A DNA stretch of 61,620 nt from CAIPVR01 sp049316905 (GTDB taxonomy: Bacteria > Actinomycetota > Acidimicrobiia > Acidimicrobiales > Microtrichaceae), in contig JBMOJH010000006.1 in NCBI GenBank assembly GCA_049316905.1, positions 1 to 61,620 of the forward strand, read 5' to 3'. The translations under genes were made by a program, and so were the position numbers. Every line of letters starts with the position of its first letter. Positions within the stretch are counted from its first letter, which is position 1. The notes below the pieces were generated by a model, which saw only the letters and a list, made by a program, of their open reading frames with translations, made no database searches and was not told the origin of the DNA. Positions 34,236-43,189 of this stretch are shown here, one piece after another.

Positions 34236-35398
34236 CGCACGCCCAGCAGGAGCTCGTTGACGAGCTGGTCGAGGCGCTCGTGGCCGTAGCCCACCGAGGC
34301 CAGCGCGGCGGTGTCGAACTCCTCCTCGCTCAGTGCGGCGATCGCCGCCGGGTCGCGCCAGTCGACCTGCGGTTCGGCGAGCCGGGCGGTCCGGGCCGCG
34401 GCGAGCGCCTCGGCGATCTCCGGGTCCTCGTCGAAGCGGCGGGCCTTGTCCGCGAGGATCAGGTAGCTGCGCATGCACCCGCGGGCGAAGTCCCACACGC
34501 CGTCGGGATCCTCGGTGCGGTAGGCGTGGGCGTCGAAGTGCCGCATGCCGTCCCAGCCGGAGGTCTCGAGGAGGCGGACCGTCCAGAACGCGTCGCGCTG
34601 GCCCTCCGACGCGAACCGGAAGTCCTGGTCGTACTTGCCGATGCGCTGCGCATTCAGGTCGATGTGGAACAGCTTTCCGGCCCACAGCGCCTGGGCCACC
34701 GCGTGGTGGAAGTTCAGCCCCGACATCGTCTCGTGCGCGAACTCCGGGTTGAGCCCCACCATCTCGGGCCACTCGAGGCGTTCGATGAACGCGAGCGCGT
34801 GGCCGACGGTGGGGAGGAAGAGGTCGCCGCGCGGCTCGTTGGGCTTGGGCTCGAGGGCGATGCGCAGGCCCAGGCCCTCGTGGCGGATGTGGGCGCAGCA
34901 CACGTTGACCGCCTCGGCGTAGCGGTCGAGGGCGTCGGCCACCTCCTTCGCGGCCTCGCACTCCACGCCCTCGCGGCCACCCCACATGACGTACACCTCG
35001 GCGCCGAGACCCGCGCCGAGCTCCATGGCCCGCAGGGTCTTCTGCATCGCGTAGCGGCGCACCGCCGGCTCGTTCGCGGTGAAGGCGCCGTCCTTGAACA
35101 CCGGGTCGGAGAACAGGTTCGTGGTCGCCATCGGCACGCGGAGCCCGGTGCGGTCCAGCGCGGCGCGGAAGCGGTCGACGATCGCGTCGCCCTCGGTGGC
35201 GGAGGAGCCGGGCGGCACGAGGTCGTCGTCGTGGAGGTTCACCCCGTACGCGCCGAGTTCGCCGAGCCGCTCCACGGTGACGACCGGGTCGAGCGGGGGG
35301 CGCGTCTCGTGACCGAACGGATCGCGCCCCCGGTTGCCCACGGTCCAGAGCCCGAAGGTGAACCGGTGCTCCGGGCGTGGTTCGAACGGATCCGTCAT
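34232..35398 (-). CDS. xylA: Xylose isomerase
   Basis: The 388-residue protein has the length and motifs of the short actinobacterial (class I) xylose isomerases: FGLWTVGNRGRDPFG, the catalytic His in GVNLHDDDL, MATTNLFSDPVFKDGAFT, EPKPNEPRGD with the first metal-site Glu, NPEFAHETMSGLNF and LNAQRIGKYDQDFRF. ATG 35396-35398 follows a good AGGGGAGG Shine-Dalgarno. It is divergent from the acyl-CoA dehydrogenase pair. No xylose transporter or XylR regulator is visible in the window. Confidence 0.95.
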   Translation of the reverse strand: MTDPFEPRPEHRFTFGLWTVGNRGRDPFGHETRPPLDPVVTVERLGELGAYGVNLHDDDLVPPGSSATEGDAIVDRFRAALDRTGLRVPMATTNLFSDPVFKDGAFTANEPAVRRYAMQKTLRAMELGAGLGAEVYVMWGGREGVECEAAKEVADALDRYAEAVNVCCAHIRHEGLGLRIALEPKPNEPRGDLFLPTVGHALAFIERLEWPEMVGLNPEFAHETMSGLNFHHAVAQALWAGKLFHIDLNAQRIGKYDQDFRFASEGQRDAFWTVRLLETSGWDGMRHFDAHAYRTEDPDGVWDFARGCMRSYLILADKARRFDEDPEIAEALAAARTARLAEPQVDWRDPAAIAALSEEEFDTAALASVGYGHERLDQLVNELLLGVR

Positions 35399-35544
35399 CG
35401 CCTCCCCTTCCTGCGGACGTCGGAGGCTATTTCGCCCACGGAGGGCCGTGCGCCGGATCGTCCGAACCGGGCCGCCCGTCTGGTGCATCTCTCGGGTGGC
35501 CGAGGGTCGGGGGTCCTCACGGGACGAACTCGCCCACCCGGGAT

Positions 35545-35559
35545 CTGACGGGTCGTCAG
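35545..35559. promoter_or_regulatory. Operator palindrome 3 upstream of the acyl-CoA dehydrogenase pair
   Basis: CTGACGGGTCGTCAG is identical over 15 bp (and a trailing G) to the site at 21374-21390, 14 kb away. It sits just upstream of a -10-like CAGACT (35569-35574), which is 7 nt before the ATG, so bound repressor would block the promoter. The rest of the 183-bp divergent region to xylA shows nothing else I can name. Confidence 0.7.
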
Positions 35560-35581
35560 GTCCCGCGGCAGACTGGGCTTC

Positions 35582-36778
35582 ATGGACCTGACCTGGAGCG
35601 AGTCCGAGGAGGCGTTCCGGGCCGAGTGCCGCTCCTGGTTGGAGGAGCACGTGCCCCGGCCCGCCCTGCCCTCCGGTGACACGAAGGAGGGTTTCGCCCT
35701 CCACCTCGAATGGGAGCGCCTGCTGCACCGCGACCGGTGGGCCGTCGTGTCCTGGCCGGAGGAGTACGGCGGACGCGGCGCGTCGCTGTGGGAGTGGCTG
35801 ATCTTCGAGGAGGAGTACTACCGGGTGGGTGCCCCGCAGCGGGTCACCCAGAACGGCATCTTCCTGCTCGCCCCGACGATCTTCGAGTTCGGCACGCGGG
35901 CCCAGCAGGACCACTACCTGCCGAGGATGAGCGCGGCCGAGGATCTGTGGTGCCAGGGCTGGTCGGAGCCGAACGCCGGGTCCGACCTCGCCGGTATCAC
36001 CAGCCGAGCCGCCCGCGACGAGGCCGCCGGCGGCTGGCGGCTCACCGGCCAGAAGACGTGGACCACCCGCGGCGCGTTCTGCACGCACCTCTTCGGGCTG
36101 TTCCGCACCGACCCGACCGCCGAGCGTCACCGCGGACTCACCTACTTCCTCGTGCCGCTCGACGCCGAGGGTGTGACCGTGCGGGGCTTCGGTCGCCTGG
36201 ACGGTGACGAGGGCTTCGCCGAGGTGTTCCTCGACCACGTGTTCGTGCCCGACAACCCCGCGGACGGCACCGACCCGGCCGCGGCCGACGCGCTGATGGC
36301 CGCCGGCGGCACGTTGGGTGCGATCGACCAGGGGTGGGGCGTGGCGATGGCCACCACCACCTCGGAGCGGGGCCTCACGCTGCGCTCGCCGGGCCGGTTC
36401 CGGGCCACGGCGCAGCGGTTGGTGGACCTGGCCCGCGAGGTCGACGCCTCGGGTTGCCTGAGCGAGCTGGTGGCCGACCGGGTGGCGGACGTCTGGATCG
36501 ACGCCGAGGCGTACGCGCTCTACACGCTCGGCGACGTGACCGACATCGTCGAGGGCCGCTCGCCGGGGGCGCGGTCCAGCTACAACAAGATCTTCTGGTC
36601 CGAGCTCGACGTGCGCCTCCACGAGGTGGCCCTCGAGCTGCTGGGACCGGATGCGGAGCTCGACGGGCCCTGGATGAAGGGCTACGAGTTCGCCCTGTCG
36701 GGCCCCATCTACGCGGGCACCAACGAGATCCAGCGCAACATCGTGGCCGAGCGCGTGCTCGGGCTGCCGCGGAAGTGA
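35582..36778 (+). CDS. Acyl-CoA dehydrogenase, larger subunit of a heteromeric pair
   Basis: The 398-residue ACAD has WPEEYGGRGASLWEWLIFEEEYY, WCQGWSEPNAGSDLAGI for the FAD/substrate loop, GQKTWTTRGAFCTHLFGLFRT, and the C-terminal signature YAGTNEIQRNIVAERVLGLPRK. It resembles steroid-type FadE30/FadE subunits that form alpha2-beta2 enzymes with a smaller partner, which follows 9 nt downstream. Its operator is shared with ipdA and the thiolase operon, so a HIP or side-chain acyl-CoA is the likely substrate. The mRNA is probably leaderless. Confidence 0.87.
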   Translation: MDLTWSESEEAFRAECRSWLEEHVPRPALPSGDTKEGFALHLEWERLLHRDRWAVVSWPEEYGGRGASLWEWLIFEEEYYRVGAPQRVTQNGIFLLAPTIFEFGTRAQQDHYLPRMSAAEDLWCQGWSEPNAGSDLAGITSRAARDEAAGGWRLTGQKTWTTRGAFCTHLFGLFRTDPTAERHRGLTYFLVPLDAEGVTVRGFGRLDGDEGFAEVFLDHVFVPDNPADGTDPAAADALMAAGGTLGAIDQGWGVAMATTTSERGLTLRSPGRFRATAQRLVDLAREVDASGCLSELVADRVADVWIDAEAYALYTLGDVTDIVEGRSPGARSSYNKIFWSELDVRLHEVALELLGPDAELDGPWMKGYEFALSGPIYAGTNEIQRNIVAERVLGLPRK

Positions 36779-36787
36779 GGGCCTGAC

Positions 36788-37837
36788 ATGCGCTTCGCAC
36801 TGACCGGGGACCAGGTCGACTTCCGCGACGCCGTGCGTGGCCTGCTCGCCGACACCTGCCCGCCCGCCGCCGTGCGGACGGCCTGGGGTGGGCGTGTCGG
36901 GGAGGAGACCGGCGGCGGGGGTGGTGACGGCCGTGTGCGGGCCGCCTGGTCCGCTCTCGCGGAGATGGGTGTGCTCGGGATGCTCGTTCCGGAGTCGGCC
37001 GGTGGGCTCGACATGGACGACGAGGACATCGTGCCGATGCTCGTGGAGTGCGGCCGGGCCGCGCTGCCCGACCCGGTGACGGCCACGGCGTACGTGGCCG
37101 CCACCACGCTGCGCGACCTCGGCGGGGCCGTGGCCGACGAGTGGCTGCCCCGGATCGCCGCCGGCGAGGTGGCGGTGGCCGCCGGGCCGCTCGGCGACGC
37201 CCCCCTGGCCGGTGCGCTCACCGCGGACGCGTTCCTGGTGGGCGATGCAGGGGTGCTGCGTTGGATCCGGGCCGACGAGGTGGAACTCGAGCCGGTCGAG
37301 TCGGTGGACGCGTCGCGCGGTCTGGCCCGCCTCCGCGACGCGGCGGCTGCCGGGACCGTCCTGGTCGAGGGCCCCGACGCGGCGGTGCTGTCGGGCGCGG
37401 CGGCCGACCGGGCGGCGCTCGGTGCGGCGGCGGAGCTGGTGGGCCTGTCGGAGCGGATGCTCGAGATGACCGTCGCCTACGCGTCCGAGCGTCGGCAGTT
37501 CGGCGTGCCGATCGGCAGCTTCCAGGCGGTGAAGCACCAGCTCGCCGATGCCTCGCTCGCGGTGGCGTTCGCCGTGCCGTTGGTGCTGCGAGCCGCGAAC
37601 TCCCTGGCCCATGGCGATCCCGACGCCGCGCTGCACGTCTCGATGGCGAAGGCGAAGGCCTCCGCCGCGGCGCGGGGCGCGGCGGACGCGTCGCTGCAGT
37701 GCCACGGGGCGATCGGGTACACGGTGGAGTACGACCTGCACCTGTTCATGAAGCGGGCCTGGGCCCTCGCCGCGCAGGCGGGTGGACCCGACCAGCACCG
37801 CGTGCGGGTGCGCGCCGCGCTCGGCCTCAGGGTCTGA
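36788..37837 (+). CDS. Acyl-CoA dehydrogenase, smaller subunit of a heteromeric pair
   Basis: The 349-residue protein has an ACAD N-terminal helical domain (ALAEMGVLGMLVPESAGGLDMDD), a shortened middle beta domain, and the C-terminal SERRQFGVPIGSFQAVKHQLAD with QCHGAIGYTVEYDLHLFMKRAW. Such short, divergent ACADs pair with a full-length subunit in actinobacterial steroid degraders. It follows the larger subunit with a 9-nt gap. Its 3' end overlaps the convergent sbcC 3' end by 11 nt. Confidence 0.85.
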   Translation: MRFALTGDQVDFRDAVRGLLADTCPPAAVRTAWGGRVGEETGGGGGDGRVRAAWSALAEMGVLGMLVPESAGGLDMDDEDIVPMLVECGRAALPDPVTATAYVAATTLRDLGGAVADEWLPRIAAGEVAVAAGPLGDAPLAGALTADAFLVGDAGVLRWIRADEVELEPVESVDASRGLARLRDAAAAGTVLVEGPDAAVLSGAAADRAALGAAAELVGLSERMLEMTVAYASERRQFGVPIGSFQAVKHQLADASLAVAFAVPLVLRAANSLAHGDPDAALHVSMAKAKASAAARGAADASLQCHGAIGYTVEYDLHLFMKRAWALAAQAGGPDQHRVRVRAALGLRV

Positions 37838-40805
37838 CCAGGCCCGACCGGACGTGCGAGCCGCGCTCGCCGGCCTCCACCTCGATGCCCGCACGGATCC
37901 GCTCGCGCAGCGCAGCGACGTGACTGATCACGCCCACCGATCGTCCGCCGGCCCGCAGCGCGTCCAACTCGTCGAGGGCGAGCTCCAACGCGTCGGGGTC
38001 GAGGGTGCCGAACCCCTCGTCGACGAACAGGCACTGCACGTGCACCCCGCCGGCCTGGTGGCCCACCGCGTCGCCCACCGCCAGGGCCAGGGCGAGGGAG
38101 GCCTGGAACGTCTCGCCACCGGACAGCGTGGACACCTTGCGGGTGGCGCCGGTGTGGGCGTCGAGCACCCGCAGGTCGAGCCCGGCGCTGCGGTTGCCGG
38201 CGCCCCCCTCGGTGAGCACCTGCAGCTGGTACCGGCCACCGGTCATCGTGCGGAGGCGCTGGTTGGCGAGCACGCACACGTCCTCGAGATAGGCCGCGAG
38301 CACCCAGCGTGAGAGCGACACCCGGTTGCCGCTCCGACCGTTGACGGTGTCGGCGACGGACCGGAGGCGGTCGGCCACGGCGCGCGCCGCGGTCAGGGCG
38401 GTGGTGCCGTCGGCGTAGCCCGCCGCGAGGGCGGCGGTGGCCTCCGCCGCGGAGGTCCATGCCTCGGCCGTGGCGACCGCGGCATCGCGCGCCAGGCCGG
38501 CCGCGGCCGCGGCGGCCTCGGCGGCGTCCGCGTCAGGTCGTTCCTCCGGCAGTCCGGCCAGGTCGGGCCCGGCGAGGCGGACCTCCACGTCGCGGAGCGC
38601 CGCGTCGTGCGCGTCGACGGCGCGGGCGAGCCCGGTGCGCTCGTCGTCATCGATCAGTGCCGCCCGGGCGGCGGCGGCGTCGGGCCAACCGTGGGCGTGG
38701 AGGTCGCGGGCCAGCCGGTCGTCGGCCTGGGCGGCGACCGCGGCCAGTTCGGCCGCCTCCCGCTCGGCCCGGTCGACGGTGCGGAGCACGCCGAGGAGTT
38801 CGTCGATGCGGGCCACGGCCTGCCGCAACGCTCCGGCGTCGGGCGTGTGGTCGTCGCCGAGCGCGGCCGCCGCGCCCTCGGCCGCGGCGGCCGCCGCGAG
38901 GTGTCGGGCCCGGACGGACTCGGCCCCGGTCCGTGCGAGACCGGTTCCGTGTTCGGCCTCGTCGATCGTGGCGAGGCCCGACTCCAGTGCGGCCACCTCG
39001 GCCGCGGCCGTCCGCAGCTCCCGCTCGTGCCGGCGCGCTGCCGTGGCCCCTGCCCGCAGCTGGTCGGGATCGGCCTCCGGTCCAGCCCGTTCCTCCAGGC
39101 GCTCGACCTCGGCCCGGGCCTCGGCCGCCGCGGCTGCGGCCTCGTGGCGCCGGCGTTCGGTGGTGGCGGCACGACGGTCGAGTTCCGCCACCACGGCGCG
39201 GTCGACCGCTCCGGGTGCGGGCCGCGCGGGTGCCGGGTGGTCGGTCGACCCGCACACGGCACAGGCCACCCCCGGTTCGAGCTCCGCCGCGAGCTCGGCC
39301 GCCATCCCCTCGAGCAGGGCATGGCGGGCCTGCTGCAACTCGTCGACGGCCCGCTGATGCGTGTCCACCGCCGCCACGGCCGCGCGGTCGGCCGCTGCGC
39401 GTCGGGCCGAGGCCGTGACGAGCAGTTCGGCGGCCTCGGCGCGGCGCTCCAGCTCGGCAGCGGCCGCGGCCGCGCCGGGAACGGCACCGACCGCCTCGCG
39501 TGCGGTCTCCAACCGCATCCGCAGCGTGACCTTCCGCTCCGCGAGCTCGGTGAGCCGAGACGTGTGCGCCGCGAGCTCGGCGGCGACCCGCTCGGCCGCT
39601 TCGCGTTCCGTCGCGGCCTCGCCGAGGTGGCGGCGCCGGTCCTCCGCCGTGGCGACCTGGGCAGCCAGCCCGGCCCGCCGCGACACCGCCGCGTGGCGCA
39701 GGTCGGTCCCGGCGCCCTCGAGGGACACGAGCACCGGGTCGGCGGTGCGCCGGAGGAACCCGCCGACCTCCTCGCGGGCGGCCTCGACCGCACGCCGGGC
39801 CCGGGCGGCGGCGGCCCCGGCGGTGCCGGCGTCCGCGAGCCCGGTGCGGACCGGTTCGGCGCGTTCGGCGGCACCCAGCCGACGCCGACGTTCGTCGACC
39901 ACCGCAGCCGTCGCCAGGAGCTCGGCGCGCCGGGCGACGAGCTCGGCCCGGGTGTCGAACCGGGTGAGCCGGGCCCGCAGGTCGACCGCGGCCCGTGCGG
40001 TGGCCTCGTGGTGGTCCACCGCGGCGGCCACGGCGGCCGCGGCCCGGTCGGCCCCGACCCGAGCGCGTTCGACCAGGTCGGTCAGGCCGGGCACATCCAT
40101 GGGGGCGGCGACCTCGTCGCCGGTCACCTCGGCCAGTCGTGCGGCCACTCCCCGCGCCAGTTCGACCAGCCGGGCCTCGCGGCCCTCGAGGTCCTTCGTG
40201 GCGTCCGCGGACCGGTCGGCCAGCCACCGCTCGAGCCCCGCGAAGACCTCTGTGTCGAACAGCGATTCGAGGAGGTCCTGGCGCTGCTTGGAGTCGGACT
40301 GCAGGACCTGCTCGAACCGGCCCTGCGGGAGCACGATGACCTGCGCGAACTGCGCAGCGTCGAGGCCGACCAGCTCGCGCACCTCCCGGTTCACCTCGTC
40401 GCGCGAGTCGGCCACGGTCTTGGCCTCGGGACCCTCCAGCTTGAAGAGGTGGTGGGCGGCGGCCTCGATGGTGGTCCCGGTGCCCACCTTGCGGGGGCGT
40501 TCGTAGTCGGGGGACCGGCGGATCCGGTACTGCTCGCCGTGGGCCTCGAAGTCGAGCTCCACGAAGGTGGGCGTGCCGAGCTCGGCGTGCTGCGAGCGCA
40601 GCTCGCCCTGCTTCGCGTGCCGACCCCGGGCACCCGGGACCTCGCCGTAGAGGGCGAAGCAGAGGGCGTCGAGCAAGGAGGTCTTGCCCGCACCGGTGGG
40701 CCCGTGGATCAGATAGAGGCCGTGGGCGGCGAGCTCGCCGAGGTCGACCTCCTCCAGCCCGGCGTACGGCCCGAAGCCGGAGATGCGCAGGTACGTGGGC
40801 CTCAT
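37827..40805 (-). CDS. sbcC: Exonuclease subunit SbcC
   Basis: The 992-residue SMC-like ATPase has Walker A GPTGAGKTSLLDALCFALYGE near residue 35, long alanine/arginine/glutamate-rich coiled coils, a central zinc-hook CAVC, the ABC signature TLSGGETF and Walker B CLFVDEGFGTLD. With SbcD it cuts DNA hairpins and processes double-strand breaks. The ATG at 40803-40805 overlaps the sbcD stop as ATGA. Confidence 0.96.
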   Translation of the reverse strand: MRPTYLRISGFGPYAGLEEVDLGELAAHGLYLIHGPTGAGKTSLLDALCFALYGEVPGARGRHAKQGELRSQHAELGTPTFVELDFEAHGEQYRIRRSPDYERPRKVGTGTTIEAAAHHLFKLEGPEAKTVADSRDEVNREVRELVGLDAAQFAQVIVLPQGRFEQVLQSDSKQRQDLLESLFDTEVFAGLERWLADRSADATKDLEGREARLVELARGVAARLAEVTGDEVAAPMDVPGLTDLVERARVGADRAAAAVAAAVDHHEATARAAVDLRARLTRFDTRAELVARRAELLATAAVVDERRRRLGAAERAEPVRTGLADAGTAGAAAARARRAVEAAREEVGGFLRRTADPVLVSLEGAGTDLRHAAVSRRAGLAAQVATAEDRRRHLGEAATEREAAERVAAELAAHTSRLTELAERKVTLRMRLETAREAVGAVPGAAAAAAELERRAEAAELLVTASARRAAADRAAVAAVDTHQRAVDELQQARHALLEGMAAELAAELEPGVACAVCGSTDHPAPARPAPGAVDRAVVAELDRRAATTERRRHEAAAAAAEARAEVERLEERAGPEADPDQLRAGATAARRHERELRTAAAEVAALESGLATIDEAEHGTGLARTGAESVRARHLAAAAAAEGAAAALGDDHTPDAGALRQAVARIDELLGVLRTVDRAEREAAELAAVAAQADDRLARDLHAHGWPDAAAARAALIDDDERTGLARAVDAHDAALRDVEVRLAGPDLAGLPEERPDADAAEAAAAAAGLARDAAVATAEAWTSAAEATAALAAGYADGTTALTAARAVADRLRSVADTVNGRSGNRVSLSRWVLAAYLEDVCVLANQRLRTMTGGRYQLQVLTEGGAGNRSAGLDLRVLDAHTGATRKVSTLSGGETFQASLALALAVGDAVGHQAGGVHVQCLFVDEGFGTLDPDALELALDELDALRAGGRSVGVISHVAALRERIRAGIEVEAGERGSHVRSGLVRP

Positions 40806-41938
40806 TCGTGGTCCTCCCGCAGCACGGCGCCCATGGCGTGGGTCAGCACGAGCTCCTCCTCGCTCCCGGGCCGGCGACCCCACTGCGCGGTCAGGAAGTC
40901 CTCGGCGAGGTCGAGCGGACGGCGGGTGCCCACGTCGTGGCCCGACCGCGGGGCCGGGGCGCCGCCCTCCGGCGCGGGTGGGGCGTGGACGAGCTCCGCC
41001 GCGTGGGGGAAGCGGGCCCGCAGGCGGGCCATCGCCCCGGTGGGCAGTACCCGGTCGGTGAGGTACGCCCGCACACGGGCCCCCTCGGCCGAGGCCAGCG
41101 AGGCATCCGCGAGCAGGCCCTCGAGCTCGCCGGTGAGGGTGCGCAGCGGCAGCCCGACGCCGATCTCCACGTCGTCCACGGTGGGGGTGCCGTGGGCCGC
41201 GAGCTCCACCACGCGGACGACCTTGCGGTGGTGCTCCTCGGAGAACGAGTAGCGAAGGGGGGACCCGCTGTAGGCGATGCGGCCGGCGTCCCACGACTGG
41301 CGACCGTGGAGGTGGCCGAGCGTGACGAGGTCGAAGCCCGCGAACACCCCGGGGTCCACGACGGCGGACCCGCCGACCGCCAGGTCGCGTTCGGAGTCGC
41401 ACGACACGGCCGCGGTGACGAACGCGTGGGCCACGACGACCGAGCGGAGCCCGCGCCGGGCCCGGTCGGCCCGGGCCGGCTCGAGGGCCCGGTCGAGCGC
41501 CTGCTGGTGGGTGGACGCGCCGACCGCCACCGGGTCGACGAACGGCACCGGATAGACGGCGACCGGGTCGCCGCCGTCGGCCGGTGCGACCACCACGGGT
41601 TCGCCCGTGCGATCGGGCCGCGACCGCAGCGTGACCCCGGCGGACGCCAGCAGCCGGTCGCCGAAGCCGAGCCGGGTGGGGGAGTCGTGGTTGCCGGCCA
41701 CCGCGATCACCACCGCACCCGTGGCGCGGAGCCGGACCAGGGCCTCGTCGAGGAGCTCGACCGCCCCGCCCGGTGGGATCGCCCGGTCGTAGAGGTCGCC
41801 GGCGATCACGACGGCGTCGACCCGGGCCTCCGCGGCGATCTCGACCATCCGGTCGACCGCCGCGGCCTGCTCGTGCAGCAGCGGCGTGCCGTGGAACTGG
41901 CGGCCGAGGTGCCAGTCGGAGGTGTGGAGGAGCCGCAT
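40802..41938 (-). CDS. sbcD: Exonuclease subunit SbcD
   Basis: The 378-residue calcineurin-like phosphoesterase has the five expected metal motifs: TSDWHLG, IAGDLYDRA, VAGNHDSPTRLG, VVAHAF and TLGHLHGRQ. It is the nuclease subunit of SbcCD (Mre11-like). ATG 41936-41938 has TACGGT 6 nt upstream and no Shine-Dalgarno, which suggests a leaderless mRNA and sets the operon start here. Confidence 0.96.
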   Translation of the reverse strand: MRLLHTSDWHLGRQFHGTPLLHEQAAAVDRMVEIAAEARVDAVVIAGDLYDRAIPPGGAVELLDEALVRLRATGAVVIAVAGNHDSPTRLGFGDRLLASAGVTLRSRPDRTGEPVVVAPADGGDPVAVYPVPFVDPVAVGASTHQQALDRALEPARADRARRGLRSVVVAHAFVTAAVSCDSERDLAVGGSAVVDPGVFAGFDLVTLGHLHGRQSWDAGRIAYSGSPLRYSFSEEHHRKVVRVVELAAHGTPTVDDVEIGVGLPLRTLTGELEGLLADASLASAEGARVRAYLTDRVLPTGAMARLRARFPHAAELVHAPPAPEGGAPAPRSGHDVGTRRPLDLAEDFLTAQWGRRPGSEEELVLTHAMGAVLREDHE

Positions 41939-41979
41939 GCCGGGACCGTACCGAGAGGGTGTGACGGTGACGGTGATGC

Positions 41980-43062
41980 TCAGGCGGGGCCGGCGACGCT
42001 GCGCAGGGCGCGCGGCCGGTCCTCCAGTTCGGTGACCGCGGGGACCGCCCGGACCGACCCCGCACCGAGGTCGTGCAGGCGGCGGGCCGAGACCAGGACC
42101 CGGCCGTCGAAGGACCCGACGGCGCGGTTGTAGGCGTCGACCGCCTGGCCGAGGCCACTGCCCACCTTCTGGAGGTGGCCGGCGAACACGCAGAGCCGTT
42201 CGTGCAGCTCGACGCCGAGGTCGGCCACTGCCCGTGCCTCCGCGGCGAGGCGCTCCTCGCGCCAGCCGAGCGCCACACCCCGCAGGAACCCCAGCAGGGT
42301 GGAGGGCGAGGCGAGGACGACGCCGCGGCCGAAGGCGTGCTCGAGCAGCGCCGGGTCGGCCTCGTGGGCTGCGGCGAGGAAGGCGTCGCCGGGGACGAAC
42401 AGCACGACCACGTCGACCGCACCGGGCACCAGGCCCGAATAGTCGCGCGCCGCGAGCGCCGTGACGTGGCCGGCCACGGCACGGGCGTGCTCCGCGAGCA
42501 GGCGACGGGACTCCGCCGGATCCACGGCCGCGGACGCGTCGAGGTAGCGGTCCAGCGGGGCCTTCGCGTCGATCACGACGCAGCGGCCGTTGGGAAGGTG
42601 GACCACCGCGTCGGGCCGGCCCGCGCCGTCGGCCCCGCGGAACGTGGCCTGCTCGGTCACGTCGACGTGCGGGAGCATGCCGGTGAGCTCGAGCACGCGC
42701 CGCAGCTGCATCTCGCCCCAGGAGCCGCGGACGCGGCCGTCGCGCAGTGCGCCGGCGAGCGTGCGGGCCTCGTCACGCGCCTCCTGGCTGGAGCGCCGAA
42801 GGTCCTCGACCGCGCCCCGCAGCGCGGCCGTGTCCTCCGTCCGGCGGGCCTCCATCCGCTCGACGTGGTGGCGGTACTCCTCGAGCTGGTGCTGGATCGT
42901 GTCGGCCTGCGAGCGGGGGAGGGCATCGGCCGGGGCCGGGGCGTCGGCCCGCGCGGCGGCCGCGCCCGAGCGCGCGCCGACGACCGCGCCGACCACTGCG
43001 GCGGCGAGCGCCAGCAGGGCGGCCCCGGTCACGACGCCGACGATCAGGAGTGCGGTGTCCAT
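41980..43062 (-). CDS. rmuC: DNA recombination protein RmuC
   Basis: The 360-residue protein starts with one membrane helix (ALLIVGVVTGAALLALAAAVVGAVVG), then a coiled coil, then the RmuC nuclease-like core with GSWGEMQLRRVLELTGM and CVVIDAKAPLDRYLDA. RmuC limits recombination between inverted repeats. ATG 43060-43062 has CAGCAT 6 nt upstream. It is next to sbcDC, a logical grouping of hairpin and inverted-repeat handling genes. Confidence 0.92.
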   Translation of the reverse strand: MDTALLIVGVVTGAALLALAAAVVGAVVGARSGAAAARADAPAPADALPRSQADTIQHQLEEYRHHVERMEARRTEDTAALRGAVEDLRRSSQEARDEARTLAGALRDGRVRGSWGEMQLRRVLELTGMLPHVDVTEQATFRGADGAGRPDAVVHLPNGRCVVIDAKAPLDRYLDASAAVDPAESRRLLAEHARAVAGHVTALAARDYSGLVPGAVDVVVLFVPGDAFLAAAHEADPALLEHAFGRGVVLASPSTLLGFLRGVALGWREERLAAEARAVADLGVELHERLCVFAGHLQKVGSGLGQAVDAYNRAVGSFDGRVLVSARRLHDLGAGSVRAVPAVTELEDRPRALRSVAGPA

Positions 43063-43189
43063 GCCCCGATGCTGCACGGGGGGTGTGACAGTGCCGCTCG
43101 GGGACCGTGCGTGAGCCGTTCGTACCAGCCCGACGGATGGTTGAGCCGGGTTCACTCAGCTGGACCCGGCCCCGGCCGACCGGTGTGGA

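Noticed and set aside
37477..38460. Minus-strand ORF spanning the sbcC/acyl-CoA dehydrogenase junction
   Set aside because: It is partly antisense to the dehydrogenase and partly out of frame in sbcC; both real frames carry conserved motifs.
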